Origin: Syntrophaceae bacterium UBA6252
Lineage (GTDB): Bacteria; Desulfobacterota; Syntrophia; Syntrophales; UBA6807
DNA length: 44,332 nucleotides
Assembly: GCA_002441265.1 (NCBI GenBank)
Contig: DJVQ01000038.1
Location: forward strand, 3,534 to 47,865
Reading direction: 5' to 3'
Below the pieces are notes generated by a model, which had not been told where the DNA came from, ran no database searches, and saw only the letters and a list, made by a program, of their open reading frames with translations. A program made the position numbers and the translations under genes. Of this stretch, positions 25,687-32,191 are shown one piece after another. The stretch's first letter is position 1. Each line of letters starts with the position of its first letter.

Positions 25687-26034
25687 TCAGGGAACGGACG
25701 GGTACCCCGCCCGGACCGTCGTGTAGATCCCCCCGCGGACGTTGAAGTTCCCCGTGACCTCCGCCGATTTCGGTTTCACCGCCTCCACGAAATCCTCGAG
25801 AATCCGGTTCACCGCCTCCTCGTGGAAGATCCCCCGGGTCCGGAAGGCGTTCAGGTAGAACTTGAGGGACTTGAGCTCCACCAGGAGTTCCCCGGGGACG
25901 TACCGGAGGACGATCTCGGCGAAGTCGGGCTGTCCCGTCCTGGGGCACAGGCAGGTGAACTCGGGAAAGCGGATGTTCACCTCGTAGTCCCGCGTCCGGT
26001 AATTATTGGGAATCGTTTCGAGCTTCTCTTCCAT
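25687..26034 (-). CDS. queF: NADPH-dependent 7-cyano-7-deazaguanine (preQ0) reductase
   Basis: QueF reduces the nitrile of preQ0 to the amine of preQ1 in queuosine biosynthesis. The 115-residue protein is the short, unimodular type related to GTP cyclohydrolase I. It shows the catalytic cysteine region FTCLCPRTGQPDFAEI, the QueF motif ELKSLKFYL and the glutamate-containing FHEEAVNRI. ATG at 26034 is preferred; a TTG three codons upstream is the alternative. The start lies inside the 3' end of the transporter gene, with an overlap of 32 bases, so queF is the second gene of a two-gene operon and is probably translated by coupling. Confidence 0.94.
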   Translation of the reverse strand: MEEKLETIPNNYRTRDYEVNIRFPEFTCLCPRTGQPDFAEIVLRYVPGELLVELKSLKFYLNAFRTRGIFHEEAVNRILEDFVEAVKPKSAEVTGNFNVRGGIYTTVRAGYPSVP

Positions 26035-26623
26035 AGTATCCAACTAGCATGTAGCAGAAAGGCGTGTCAAGGAGGGCGATGACGAGCTTGACGGCGTACT
26101 GGCCCAGGATCATCTTGCCGATGTCCCCGGCGGGGTAGCTCCCCCAGAAGGCGATGGTGATGAAGAGGACCGAGTCCAGAAGCTGGGAGACCGCCGTGGA
26201 GAGGTTGTTTCGAAGCCAGAGGTGGCGCCCGCCCGTTTTCCCCTTCCACCAGTGGAAGGACCAGACGTCGTGGTTCTGGGAGACGAGGTAGGCCAGCATG
26301 GAGGCGGCGACGATCCGGGGCGTGGCGCCCAGGATCCGGTCCCAGGCCTCCTGGAAGGGCCAGAAGGGCGCCGGCGGGAGGAGGCGGGCGGCGAAGAGAA
26401 GGGCCGCCATGACGAGGGACAGGTAGAATCCCGTCATGACCAGTTTCCGGGCGCTTTCCTTTCCCTCCACCTCGGCCACCACGTCCGTGAAGAGGAAGGT
26501 CACCGGGTAGGCGATGATCGCCGCTGGGACGATGAGCCCGAAGAGGGAGACGATCTTCGACGCCATGACGTTGGACAGGAGAAGAAAGGTGATGAAGAGG
26601 TATTTGACGCCTTCGAGCCTCAT
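26003..26623 (-). CDS. yhhQ: Queuosine precursor transporter (YhhQ/DUF165 family)
   Basis: Members import preQ0 or preQ1 (QPTR family). The 206-residue membrane protein has about six hydrophobic segments and the family features SNVMASKIVSLFG, PVTFLFTDVVAEVEGKE near residues 40-56, QNHDVWSFHWWKGKT and RNNLSTAVSQLLDSVLFI. Pairing with queF supports a substrate of preQ0: imported precursor would be reduced to preQ1 by the neighbour. The ATG at 26623 is preceded by AGAGAAG as a weak ribosome binding site and by a structured leader of about 100 bases with its own promoter. No other queuosine synthesis gene (queC, queD, queE) is in the window, which fits salvage but does not prove it. Confidence 0.93.
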   Translation of the reverse strand: MRLEGVKYLFITFLLLSNVMASKIVSLFGLIVPAAIIAYPVTFLFTDVVAEVEGKESARKLVMTGFYLSLVMAALLFAARLLPPAPFWPFQEAWDRILGATPRIVAASMLAYLVSQNHDVWSFHWWKGKTGGRHLWLRNNLSTAVSQLLDSVLFITIAFWGSYPAGDIGKMILGQYAVKLVIALLDTPFCYMLVGYYGREARNDSQ

Positions 26624-26634
26624 TTTTCTTCTCT

Positions 26635-26706
26635 GGGAGATATTCCTTGAATTCTCCCCGTTTCTTTCTGTATAACGAAATGTAAGCGACGTCCGGTAAC
26701 GGGGAG
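26635..26706 (-). promoter_or_regulatory. Structured leader with two mutually exclusive hairpins
   Basis: On the - strand, CTCCCCGTT (26706-26698) can pair perfectly with AACGGGGAG (26662-26654). The same GGGGAG segment can instead form a 10-bp hairpin with the following sequence: GGGAGA (26658-26653) and ATTC (26652-26649) with GAAT (26645-26642) and TCTCCC (26640-26635), with a three-base loop and one bulge. This second hairpin ends 12 bases before the transporter ATG. The shared arm gives a switch-like layout. It does not match the preQ1 class I, II or III patterns that I know. Confidence 0.45.
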
Positions 26707-26729
26707 CGCTTCCGCATGGAAGATCACGA

Positions 26730-26759
26730 CTTCTAACATCCCGGAAAGGGGGCTGTCAA
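26730..26759 (-). promoter_or_regulatory. Sigma-70-like promoter for yhhQ-queF
   Basis: On the - strand a perfect TTGACA (26759-26754) is followed after 18 bases by TAGAAG (26735-26730), four of six to the -10 consensus. Predicted transcription would start near 26723, giving a leader of about 100 bases that contains the competing hairpins. Confidence 0.55.
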
Positions 26760-26784
26760 CGGTTGTTTTCTTCCGAGTTCATGC

Positions 26785-26812
26785 TTGACACCCCGCTACC
26801 CCTGTGTTAAGC
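26785..26812 (+). promoter_or_regulatory. Candidate promoter for the TPR protein-M24 peptidase genes
   Basis: A perfect -35 TTGACA at 26785-26790 lies 66 bases before the TPR gene start. The -10 is weak (TTAAGC or TAAGCG around 26807-26813). It would fire divergently from the yhhQ promoter, whose -35 is about 25 bases away. Confidence 0.4.
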
Positions 26813-26856
26813 GGCAGTTTCGTTGATTGCAATTCCAGTGAATTCCAGAGCATTCC

Positions 26857-27543
26857 ATGGAAAAAAGGCTGCCTTCCATCGAGGATTTTGAGGCCTTCAT
26901 CGGCCGGATCGAGTACCACATCCTCCGCGGGGAGTGGGACGCCGTGAAGCGCACCGCCGAAGGCAGGCTGGATCTCATTCCCGGCGACGGCGCCGCCTGC
27001 CTCGCCCTGTCCCTGTCCATGGCCAGGGAGGGACGGAAAAAGGAGGCCCTCCGCGTTCTCGAGAACATGGAACGGATCGAGGAGGGCTGGGGGCTGCTGT
27101 ACCGGTACGGGGGAGACGTCTTCGCCCGCCAGGGGATGATCCGGGAAGCCATGGAAAGCTACCGGAAAAGCTCCATCCTGAATTCCGGCAAGGTCCGCTG
27201 GATCGAGCGGAACGGATCGGAGCCCGCCGAACCCCGTTCCGTCCCGGAGGGACTCCCCGGCGAGGAGGACGACGGTGGAAGGGTTCCCGAGGAGTTTCTG
27301 ACCCCCACCATGGCGGACCTCTACATCCGCCAGGGCCATTACGAACTGGCCCGGTCCTCCCTGGAAAAACTTCTTTCCGGGGACCCCGGGAACGAGACGC
27401 TCCGGGAGAAGCTCCAGAACCTGGAGACGCGGATCGAGGAGAGGCGGACGGTGCGGGAACGGGTCCTGTCCGAGTTGAACCGCTGGCTCGCCCTCCTGGA
27501 GGATCGAAAGACTGCCGCCGCCGGCGAGGGGCTCCATGTCTGA
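26857..27543 (+). CDS. Tetratricopeptide-repeat protein of unknown function
   Basis: A 228-residue soluble protein with no signal peptide. The N-terminal half shows TPR-like helix pairs: EYHILRGEWDAVKRTAEGRL, then LALSLSMAREGRKKEALRVL, then YGGDVFARQGMIREAMESYR. A charged linker (about residues 122-145) separates another TPR unit, MADLYIRQGHYELARSSLEKL (about 150-170), and a C-terminal charged helix with a coiled-coil look (about 178-215). TPR proteins are protein-binding scaffolds; the partner is unknown. Its last eight bases overlap the M24 peptidase gene, so the two are coupled, but this does not reveal the role. Confidence 0.75.
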   Translation: MEKRLPSIEDFEAFIGRIEYHILRGEWDAVKRTAEGRLDLIPGDGAACLALSLSMAREGRKKEALRVLENMERIEEGWGLLYRYGGDVFARQGMIREAMESYRKSSILNSGKVRWIERNGSEPAEPRSVPEGLPGEEDDGGRVPEEFLTPTMADLYIRQGHYELARSSLEKLLSGDPGNETLREKLQNLETRIEERRTVRERVLSELNRWLALLEDRKTAAAGEGLHV

Positions 27544-28642
27544 GCTGCTGCGGGAAGAAGGCGGCGTTTCCTTTCCGGAAAGGACGGCGAGGATCCGGGA
27601 AGGGCTGTCCCGATGGTCCGCCGAGGGGATCGCTTTTTTCGGCGCACCGGGAATCCGTTATCTCACGGGCTTCACGGGAAGCGAGGGGACGCTTTTCGTG
27701 GGAGGCGGCGTTCCAGTTCTGATCGTCGACGGCCGGTACACGACCCAGGCCCGGGCGGAGGCCCGGGGGGCGGAGGTGGTCGAATTCCGGGACCGGATGG
27801 AAGGACTCTGCCGGCTGATCGCGGAACGGGGCCTGGGAACGGTCGCCTTCGAAGCCGCCTCCCTTTCCTGCGAGGCCTATTTCACCCTCCGGGAGCGTCT
27901 GGGGGAAAAGGTTGTCCTGAAGCCCCTGGGAAAAGAAATCGCGGGGATCCGGAAGATCAAGGAGCCCCGGGAGGTGGAGCGGATCCGCAGGGCCGCGGCC
28001 ATCGCCTCCGAAGCCTTCCTGTCCGTTCTCGAACACCTGAAGCCGGGCCGGGCGGAGATTGACATCGCCCGCAGGCTCGAATGGGAGATGGAGGAACGGG
28101 GAAGCGAAAAACCCTCCTTCGAGACCATTGTCGTCGCCGGAAAAAGAGCGGCGCTGCCCCACGGCAAGCCGGGAAAGGCCGGGATCGGATACGGCGACGT
28201 CGTGGTGGTCGATTTCGGGGCCGTCGTGGAGGGATACTGCTCCGACGAAACCTGCACCGTGGCGGTGGGAAGGATCCCCCCCGAGAAAAAGAAGGTTTAC
28301 GAAGCCGTGAAAGAGGCCCACGACAGGGCCATCGAGCAGGTTCGCGAGGGGGTTTCCTGCCGGGAGGTGGACCGGATCGCCCGGGGATGGATCGAAAAGG
28401 CGGGGTTCGGCTCCTTCTTCACCCACGGGACGGGACACGGCGTGGGGCTGGAGGTGCACGAGGTTCCGAGGATCTCCACCGTCGACGACGGGGTGCTCGA
28501 GGAGGGCATGGTGATCACCGTCGAACCCGGCGTCTACATCCCGGGGGAATTCGGAGTGAGGATCGAGGATCTCCTCCTCGTGAAAAAAGATGGTTGCGAA
28601 ATTCTTTCCTCCGTGCCAAAGGATCTCATGATCGTCGAGTGA
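27536..28642 (+). CDS. M24 family Xaa-Pro aminopeptidase/dipeptidase
   Basis: A dinuclear metallopeptidase of 368 residues that removes N-terminal residues before proline (aminopeptidase P) or cleaves Xaa-Pro dipeptides. The N-terminal creatinase-like domain (about 15-140) has the typical GIRYLTGFTGSEGTLFV. The C-terminal pita-bread domain carries all five metal ligands: the aspartates of VVVDFGA and YCSDETCT, the histidine of GTGHGVGLEVHE, and the glutamates of ITVEPGVYIPG and VRIEDLLL. No signal peptide is visible, so it is cytoplasmic. Substrate preference between PepP and PepQ cannot be settled by eye. It overlaps the TPR gene by eight bases. Confidence 0.92.
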   Translation: MSELLREEGGVSFPERTARIREGLSRWSAEGIAFFGAPGIRYLTGFTGSEGTLFVGGGVPVLIVDGRYTTQARAEARGAEVVEFRDRMEGLCRLIAERGLGTVAFEAASLSCEAYFTLRERLGEKVVLKPLGKEIAGIRKIKEPREVERIRRAAAIASEAFLSVLEHLKPGRAEIDIARRLEWEMEERGSEKPSFETIVVAGKRAALPHGKPGKAGIGYGDVVVVDFGAVVEGYCSDETCTVAVGRIPPEKKKVYEAVKEAHDRAIEQVREGVSCREVDRIARGWIEKAGFGSFFTHGTGHGVGLEVHEVPRISTVDDGVLEEGMVITVEPGVYIPGEFGVRIEDLLLVKKDGCEILSSVPKDLMIVE

Positions 28643-28674
28643 ACCCGACCCGGGACACGGGAACGATTCCCTGA

Positions 28675-28703
28675 CCCCTTGCCGGAGGACCGGGGGCAAG
28701 GGG
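28675..28703 (+). promoter_or_regulatory. Hairpin in the gcvH leader
   Basis: CCCCTTGCC (28675-28683) pairs perfectly with GGCAAGGGG (28695-28703) over an 11-base loop. It is followed by AAAA, not by T, so it is not a standard terminator on the + strand. It lies between the M24 peptidase and gcvH. Possible roles are RNA stability or attenuation; no glycine riboswitch motif is seen. Confidence 0.4.
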
Positions 28704-28733
28704 AAAATCGAACTGGAGGTTGTTGCAGAGAAC

Positions 28734-29132
28734 ATGGCGGTTTTTCCTGAAGATCTGCTTTATACGCGCGAACACACCTGGGTGAGGGTCGACGGAAACC
28801 AGGCGACCATCGGGATCACCGATCACGCCCAGGAAAGGCTCGGCGAAATCCTCTCCATTGAACTTCCCGCCGTGGATACCTATGTGGAGCAGGACGAGTC
28901 CTTCGGTGTGATCGAATCGACGAAAACGACGACGGAACTGATCTCTCCGGTGAGCGGGGAGGTGGTCGGCGTGAACGACGACCTGACCGACGACGTGGGG
29001 ATCGTCAACAGCGATCCGTACGACACGGGCTGGATGATCGTCGTCGAAATGGACGATCCGAGCGAACTGGACAACCTTCTCGATGCCGAGGGATACGAGG
29101 ATTTTGTGGAAGCAGACGGAGGAGCGGACTGA
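28734..29132 (+). CDS. gcvH: Glycine cleavage system H protein
   Basis: GcvH carries the lipoyl arm that shuttles the aminomethyl group in glycine cleavage, and in several bacteria is the first acceptor of octanoyl groups in lipoate assembly. The 132-residue protein is of normal length. The lipoylated lysine is K64 in GVIESTKTTTELISPVSGEV; the sequence around it deviates from the common ESVKA form but the lysine is present. The N-terminal block YTREHTWVRVDGNQATIGITD and the TGWMIVVEMDDPSEL end fit the family. The gcvT and gcvP genes are not nearby. The next gene encodes a LipM-like enzyme, which could be its octanoylating partner. Confidence 0.95.
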   Translation: MAVFPEDLLYTREHTWVRVDGNQATIGITDHAQERLGEILSIELPAVDTYVEQDESFGVIESTKTTTELISPVSGEVVGVNDDLTDDVGIVNSDPYDTGWMIVVEMDDPSELDNLLDAEGYEDFVEADGGAD

Positions 29133-29138
29133 CCTGCC

Positions 29139-29984
29139 GTGGAACCCTGGCGGCTTCTTCCATATCGCTCCGGCGACCCGTTCGAGAACATGGCCGTGGA
29201 CGAGGCCCTGTTCCGGATCCAGGAACGAAGAAGGATGCCGCCGACGCTCCGGTTTTTCGGGTGGACGGTGAGAACCGTTTCGCTGGGGTATTTTCAGGAC
29301 ACCCGGCGGGAAGTGGATCTGGAAGCATGCCGCGCCTCGGGGGTGCCCGTGGTCCGGCGCCCCACGGGGGGAAAGGCGGTCATTCACGACCGCGATCTCT
29401 GTTATTCCGTGACAGGAAGAGCGGAACTGCCGGAATTTTCCGGCGGTCTCATGCCGACCTACCGGCTTATCGGACGGTGTCTCGCCCGGGGGCTCGCGGG
29501 GGCGGGAGTGGCCGTCTCCATGCCCGGGGATGAGGAGGATGCCGAAGGGGCGGCGGGAAGGGATGCCTTCTGTTTCGCCAGGGCCTCCCGCTACGAGCTT
29601 CTCGCCCGGGGCAGAAAGATCTGCGGGAGCGCCCAGTCGCGGTCCCGAAACGCCTTCCTGCAGCAGGGGTCGGTTCTGATCGATTTCGACGGGGACCTTC
29701 CCTCCCGCTTCCTGAGAAGGACGCCCGGCGCGCTTCGCGGCGCGGCGGAAAACCTTCGGGACCATGTCACGTCCCTTTCGGGGGAAGGCGTCCTGGGGAT
29801 GGACGGGGAGGGTCTTGCCGCCCGTCTCCTCGCCGGTTTCGAGGAGGTCCTCGGCGTCCCCGTCACGGAAGGGACCCTGACGGGAGAGGAAGCGTCGCTT
29901 GCCCGCGAACTCCGGGAGGGCAAATACGGAAGCGACGTCTGGAACGTGGAAGGCAGGGGAAGGGAATGGATGTCCGCGCGCTGA
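29139..29984 (+). CDS. lipM: Lipoate-protein ligase family protein, LipM-like octanoyltransferase
   Basis: Enzymes of this family attach octanoate or lipoate to the lysine of carrier proteins. The 281-residue protein has the family blocks NMAVDEALF, PVVRRPTGGKAVIHD and LCYSVTG. It also has the segment DAFCFARASRYELLARGRK followed by ICGSAQSRS, which places a cysteine (C145) at the position of the LipM nucleophile and a lysine (K160) in the GRKI motif. This favours an octanoyl-ACP:GcvH transferase of LipM type over a true ATP-dependent ligase, though LplA cannot be excluded without assay. The GTG start at 29139 is six bases after gcvH; ATG at 29190 is a less likely later start. Its 3' end overlaps hisC by 19 bases. 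Confidence 0.82.
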   Translation: MEPWRLLPYRSGDPFENMAVDEALFRIQERRRMPPTLRFFGWTVRTVSLGYFQDTRREVDLEACRASGVPVVRRPTGGKAVIHDRDLCYSVTGRAELPEFSGGLMPTYRLIGRCLARGLAGAGVAVSMPGDEEDAEGAAGRDAFCFARASRYELLARGRKICGSAQSRSRNAFLQQGSVLIDFDGDLPSRFLRRTPGALRGAAENLRDHVTSLSGEGVLGMDGEGLAARLLAGFEEVLGVPVTEGTLTGEEASLARELREGKYGSDVWNVEGRGREWMSAR

Positions 29985-31042
29985 TCAAAAAAGAAGTCCT
30001 GGGCCAGAAGGCTTATGCCGTCGACCTGTCGGACTGTCCCGTCAAACTGGATGCAAACGAAAACCCCCACAGGCTCTCCCCCGCGGCCGCCACGGTCCTC
30101 CACGACGCGCTTCGGGACGTCGCCCTGAACCGGTATCCCGATCCGGAAGCCCGGACGCTCCGGGACCGGCTCTCCGCCCTGTACGGCGTTCCCCGGGAGA
30201 TGATCCTCGCCGGCAACGGATCGGACGAACTCATCCAGATTCTACTGGCGGTGCTCCGGACCGGCGGGGAGGGCGGAGGGGTTCTTCTGCCCGTGCCCAC
30301 CTTCGCCATGTACGGGATCACGGCGGTCAACATGGGACACCGGGTGACCGAGGTGCCCCTCGACGGGGACTTCGACCTCCCCGACGGGTTCGCCGGCCGG
30401 TGGGTCAAAGGGGAAAACCCCGACATCGTGTTTCTCGCCTATCCCAACAATCCCACGGGCAACTGCTTCAGCCGCGGGAAGATGGAGGAGATCCTCGATG
30501 CCGCGAAGGGGTTCGTGGTCGTCGACGAGGCCTACGGTCCCTTCTCCGGGAAAACCTTTCTCCCGGAGGTGGAACGGCGGGAAAACCTGATCATCCTCCG
30601 GACCTTTTCCAAGGTCGGCTTCGCGGCGATCCGCCTCGGCGTCCTCATCGGGTCCCCCGTCCTCCTCGGAGAGCTGAACAAGGTCAGGCTTCCCTACAAC
30701 CTGAACGCCCTCACCCAGGCCATGGGAGTCCGCCTCCTCGATCACGGGGAGGAGCTGGACCGCCAGGTCCTGGCCATCGTGAAGGGCAGGGAGGAACTGT
30801 TCCGGGAACTGCAAAAGATGGAAGGGATCCGCCCCTTTCCGTCGGACGCGAATTTTATCCTTTTTCGTTGTGCTTACGACAAAGATCGGGTATATAAAGG
30901 CTTGCTGGAGCGGGGAGTTCTGGTCAAATCGTTTGCCTCGCCGCCGGTTCTCCGGGACTGTTTCAGGGTTTCCGTGGGAACGGAGGAGGAGAACCGGGCA
31001 TTCGTGGCGGCGCTTCATGATGTCGTCGGCACCTGCCGGTGA
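29966..31042 (+). CDS. hisC: Histidinol-phosphate aminotransferase
   Basis: HisC is a class I/II PLP aminotransferase converting imidazole acetol phosphate and glutamate to histidinol phosphate. The 358-residue protein begins with the family block VKLDANENPHRLSP. The PLP-binding lysine is K216 in RTFSKVGFAAIRLG. Other expected features are NGSDELIQIL, the YPNNPTGN loop and VVVDEAYGPF. The start overlaps the lipM-like gene, which is an unexpected partner for a histidine gene; hisD is far away in the window. Some HisC homologues also act on aromatic amino acids, so a broader role is possible. Confidence 0.93.
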   Translation: MDVRALIKKEVLGQKAYAVDLSDCPVKLDANENPHRLSPAAATVLHDALRDVALNRYPDPEARTLRDRLSALYGVPREMILAGNGSDELIQILLAVLRTGGEGGGVLLPVPTFAMYGITAVNMGHRVTEVPLDGDFDLPDGFAGRWVKGENPDIVFLAYPNNPTGNCFSRGKMEEILDAAKGFVVVDEAYGPFSGKTFLPEVERRENLIILRTFSKVGFAAIRLGVLIGSPVLLGELNKVRLPYNLNALTQAMGVRLLDHGEELDRQVLAIVKGREELFRELQKMEGIRPFPSDANFILFRCAYDKDRVYKGLLERGVLVKSFASPPVLRDCFRVSVGTEEENRAFVAALHDVVGTCR

Positions 31043-31051
31043 CTTTTTTTG

Positions 31052-31080
31052 TTGACAACGGATTCCCGCTGTCATATGGA
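31052..31080 (+). promoter_or_regulatory. Candidate promoter for rpsU
   Basis: A perfect TTGACA (31052-31057) is followed after 17 bases by TATGGA (31075-31080, three of six). A GC-rich hairpin, CCCC-TGCGG with CCGC-GGGG (about 31085-31104), lies in the resulting leader before the rpsU ribosome binding site. Confidence 0.5.
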
Positions 31081-31137
31081 AATCCCCCTGCGGTTTCCGC
31101 GGGGTCATGGAATGCACGAGGAAAGGAAGGGATTTTT

Positions 31138-31329
31138 TTGGAGGTCAAGGTAATCGACAACGACGTCGAGAAGGCGCTCAAGATCCTGAAGAACAAGCTT
31201 TCCAAGAACGGACTTTTCAAGGAGCTGAAACTTCGGAGGGCCTACGAGAAACCGTCGGTCAAGCGCAAGAGAAAGGCCCTCGAAGCCCGTCGGCGAATGG
31301 CGAAAGCCCGCAAGAGAAGACATTTCTGA
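31138..31329 (+). CDS. rpsU: 30S ribosomal protein S21
   Basis: S21 is a small basic protein of the 30S platform needed for initiation. The 63-residue product reads MEVKVIDNDVEKALKIL, then KNKLSKNGLFKELKLRRAYE, ending in the basic tail RMAKARKRRHF, which is the family pattern of proteobacterial S21. The start is TTG at 31138, chosen because it gives the conserved N terminus and is preceded by the purine-rich GGAAAGGAAGGG. A rare TTG start and a leader hairpin may limit its expression. The LOG-family gene starts seven bases after the stop. Confidence 0.93.
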   Translation: MEVKVIDNDVEKALKILKNKLSKNGLFKELKLRRAYEKPSVKRKRKALEARRRMAKARKRRHF

Positions 31330-31336
31330 GTCGACC

Positions 31337-31990
31337 ATGCCGGAAAAGCAGTACCTCGTGGACGCCCTTTCCATGGAGGAGTCATGGCGGATCTTCCGTA
31401 TCATGGCGGAATTCGTGGAATCCATCGAGGAACTTTCCCAGGTCAAGCATGCCGTAAGCATCTTCGGGTCCGCCCGGGCCACCCCGGAAGACGAATACTA
31501 CCGGAAAACCGAGGAGCTGGCGCGAATGCTTGCGCTGAACGGGTTCAGTGTGATCACCGGAGGGGGACCGGGGATCATGGAGGCGGCGAACAAAGGTGCA
31601 TCGGAGGGAGGCGGGGTATCGGTGGGTATGAATATCCACCTCCCTTTCGAGCAGAAGCCGAATCCTTACGCCAATATCAGCATCGACTACAAGTACTTCT
31701 TCATCCGCAAGGTCATGTTCGTCAAGTACGCCATGGCCTATGTCATCCTGCCCGGGGGGTTCGGGACCATGGACGAGCTGTTCGAGGCCCTCACCCTCAT
31801 CCAGACCCGGAGAATCAGGAGCTTTCCCGTCGTCCTCATGGGAAGCGAGTACTGGGGGGGGCTCGTCGACTGGCTCCGCAAGACCATGCTCCGGGAGGGA
31901 AAGATCTCCCCGGAGGACGTCGACCTCGTCCAGGTGATCGACGATCCCAAGATGGTGCTGAGGCACATTCAAAAATTCGTCATCCTGTAA
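31337..31990 (+). CDS. LOG family protein (TIGR00730-like nucleotide 5'-monophosphate phosphoribohydrolase)
   Basis: LOG-family proteins were long named lysine decarboxylases, but characterised members cleave nucleotide or cytokinin 5'-monophosphates to release the base. The 217-residue protein has the N-terminal block VSIFGSARATPEDEYYR, the nucleotide-binding GGGPGIMEAANKGA (residues 75-88) and the catalytic signature PGGFGTMDE at 139-147. It is thus a complete family member; its natural substrate is unknown. It follows rpsU by seven bases. The stop codon (31988-31990) sits at the very edge of a 124-bp repeat element, and its last five codons, KFVIL, recur with a stop beyond the element at 32143-32160. 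Confidence 0.87.
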   Translation: MPEKQYLVDALSMEESWRIFRIMAEFVESIEELSQVKHAVSIFGSARATPEDEYYRKTEELARMLALNGFSVITGGGPGIMEAANKGASEGGGVSVGMNIHLPFEQKPNPYANISIDYKYFFIRKVMFVKYAMAYVILPGGFGTMDELFEALTLIQTRRIRSFPVVLMGSEYWGGLVDWLRKTMLREGKISPEDVDLVQVIDDPKMVLRHIQKFVIL

Positions 31991-32113
31991 CGACTTCGTA
32001 ACAAATCCATATGCTGCGTTGCCCTTCATCCCTCCTCACTGCGGCGTACCGTTTCGTACGCCTCATTCGTCGGGATTCGGGCGCCTTGCCTCTGGAGCTT
32101 TTTACGAAGCCGT
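31990..32113 (+). repeat. Dispersed 124-bp inverted-repeat element, copy A
   Basis: The ends ACGACTTCGTAACAA and, on the other strand, ACGGCTTCGTAAAAA are near-perfect terminal inverted repeats. The centre holds a perfect hairpin GGCGTAC-CGTTTC-GTACGCC. The left interior reads ATCCATATGCTGCGTTGCCC and the right interior GGGCGCCTTGCCTCTGGAGC, both shared with copy B. No open reading frame is present. It lies between the LOG gene stop and holA. It resembles a MITE or REP-like element; no transposase is in the window. Confidence 0.85.
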
Positions 32114-32145
32114 TTGACACGAGCGATTTTCAACAGTTTATGAAG

Positions 32146-32179
32146 TTCGTCATCCTGTGACGGCTTCGTAAAAATCCAT
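32146..32179 (+). repeat. Direct repeat of the LOG 3' end plus element end
   Basis: Bases 32146-32179 repeat 31976-32010 almost exactly: TTCGTCATCCTGTGACGG and then CTTCGTAAAAATCCAT, against TTCGTCATCCTGTAACGA and CTTCGTAACAAATCCAT. In frame, the preceding bases read QFMKFVIL and stop, matching the QKFVIL end of the LOG protein. The solo element end reaches to within about 12 bases of the holA start. Confidence 0.8.
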
Positions 32180-32191
32180 CGAAAAAAGCGC

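Noticed and set aside
26635..26706. Known preQ1 riboswitch upstream of yhhQ
   Set aside because: The gene context is right, but I cannot find the class I stem with A-rich tail or the class II/III patterns, so only a structured leader is reported.
28675..28703. Glycine riboswitch before gcvH
   Set aside because: Only a simple 9-bp hairpin is present; the conserved glycine aptamer cores and tandem layout are missing.
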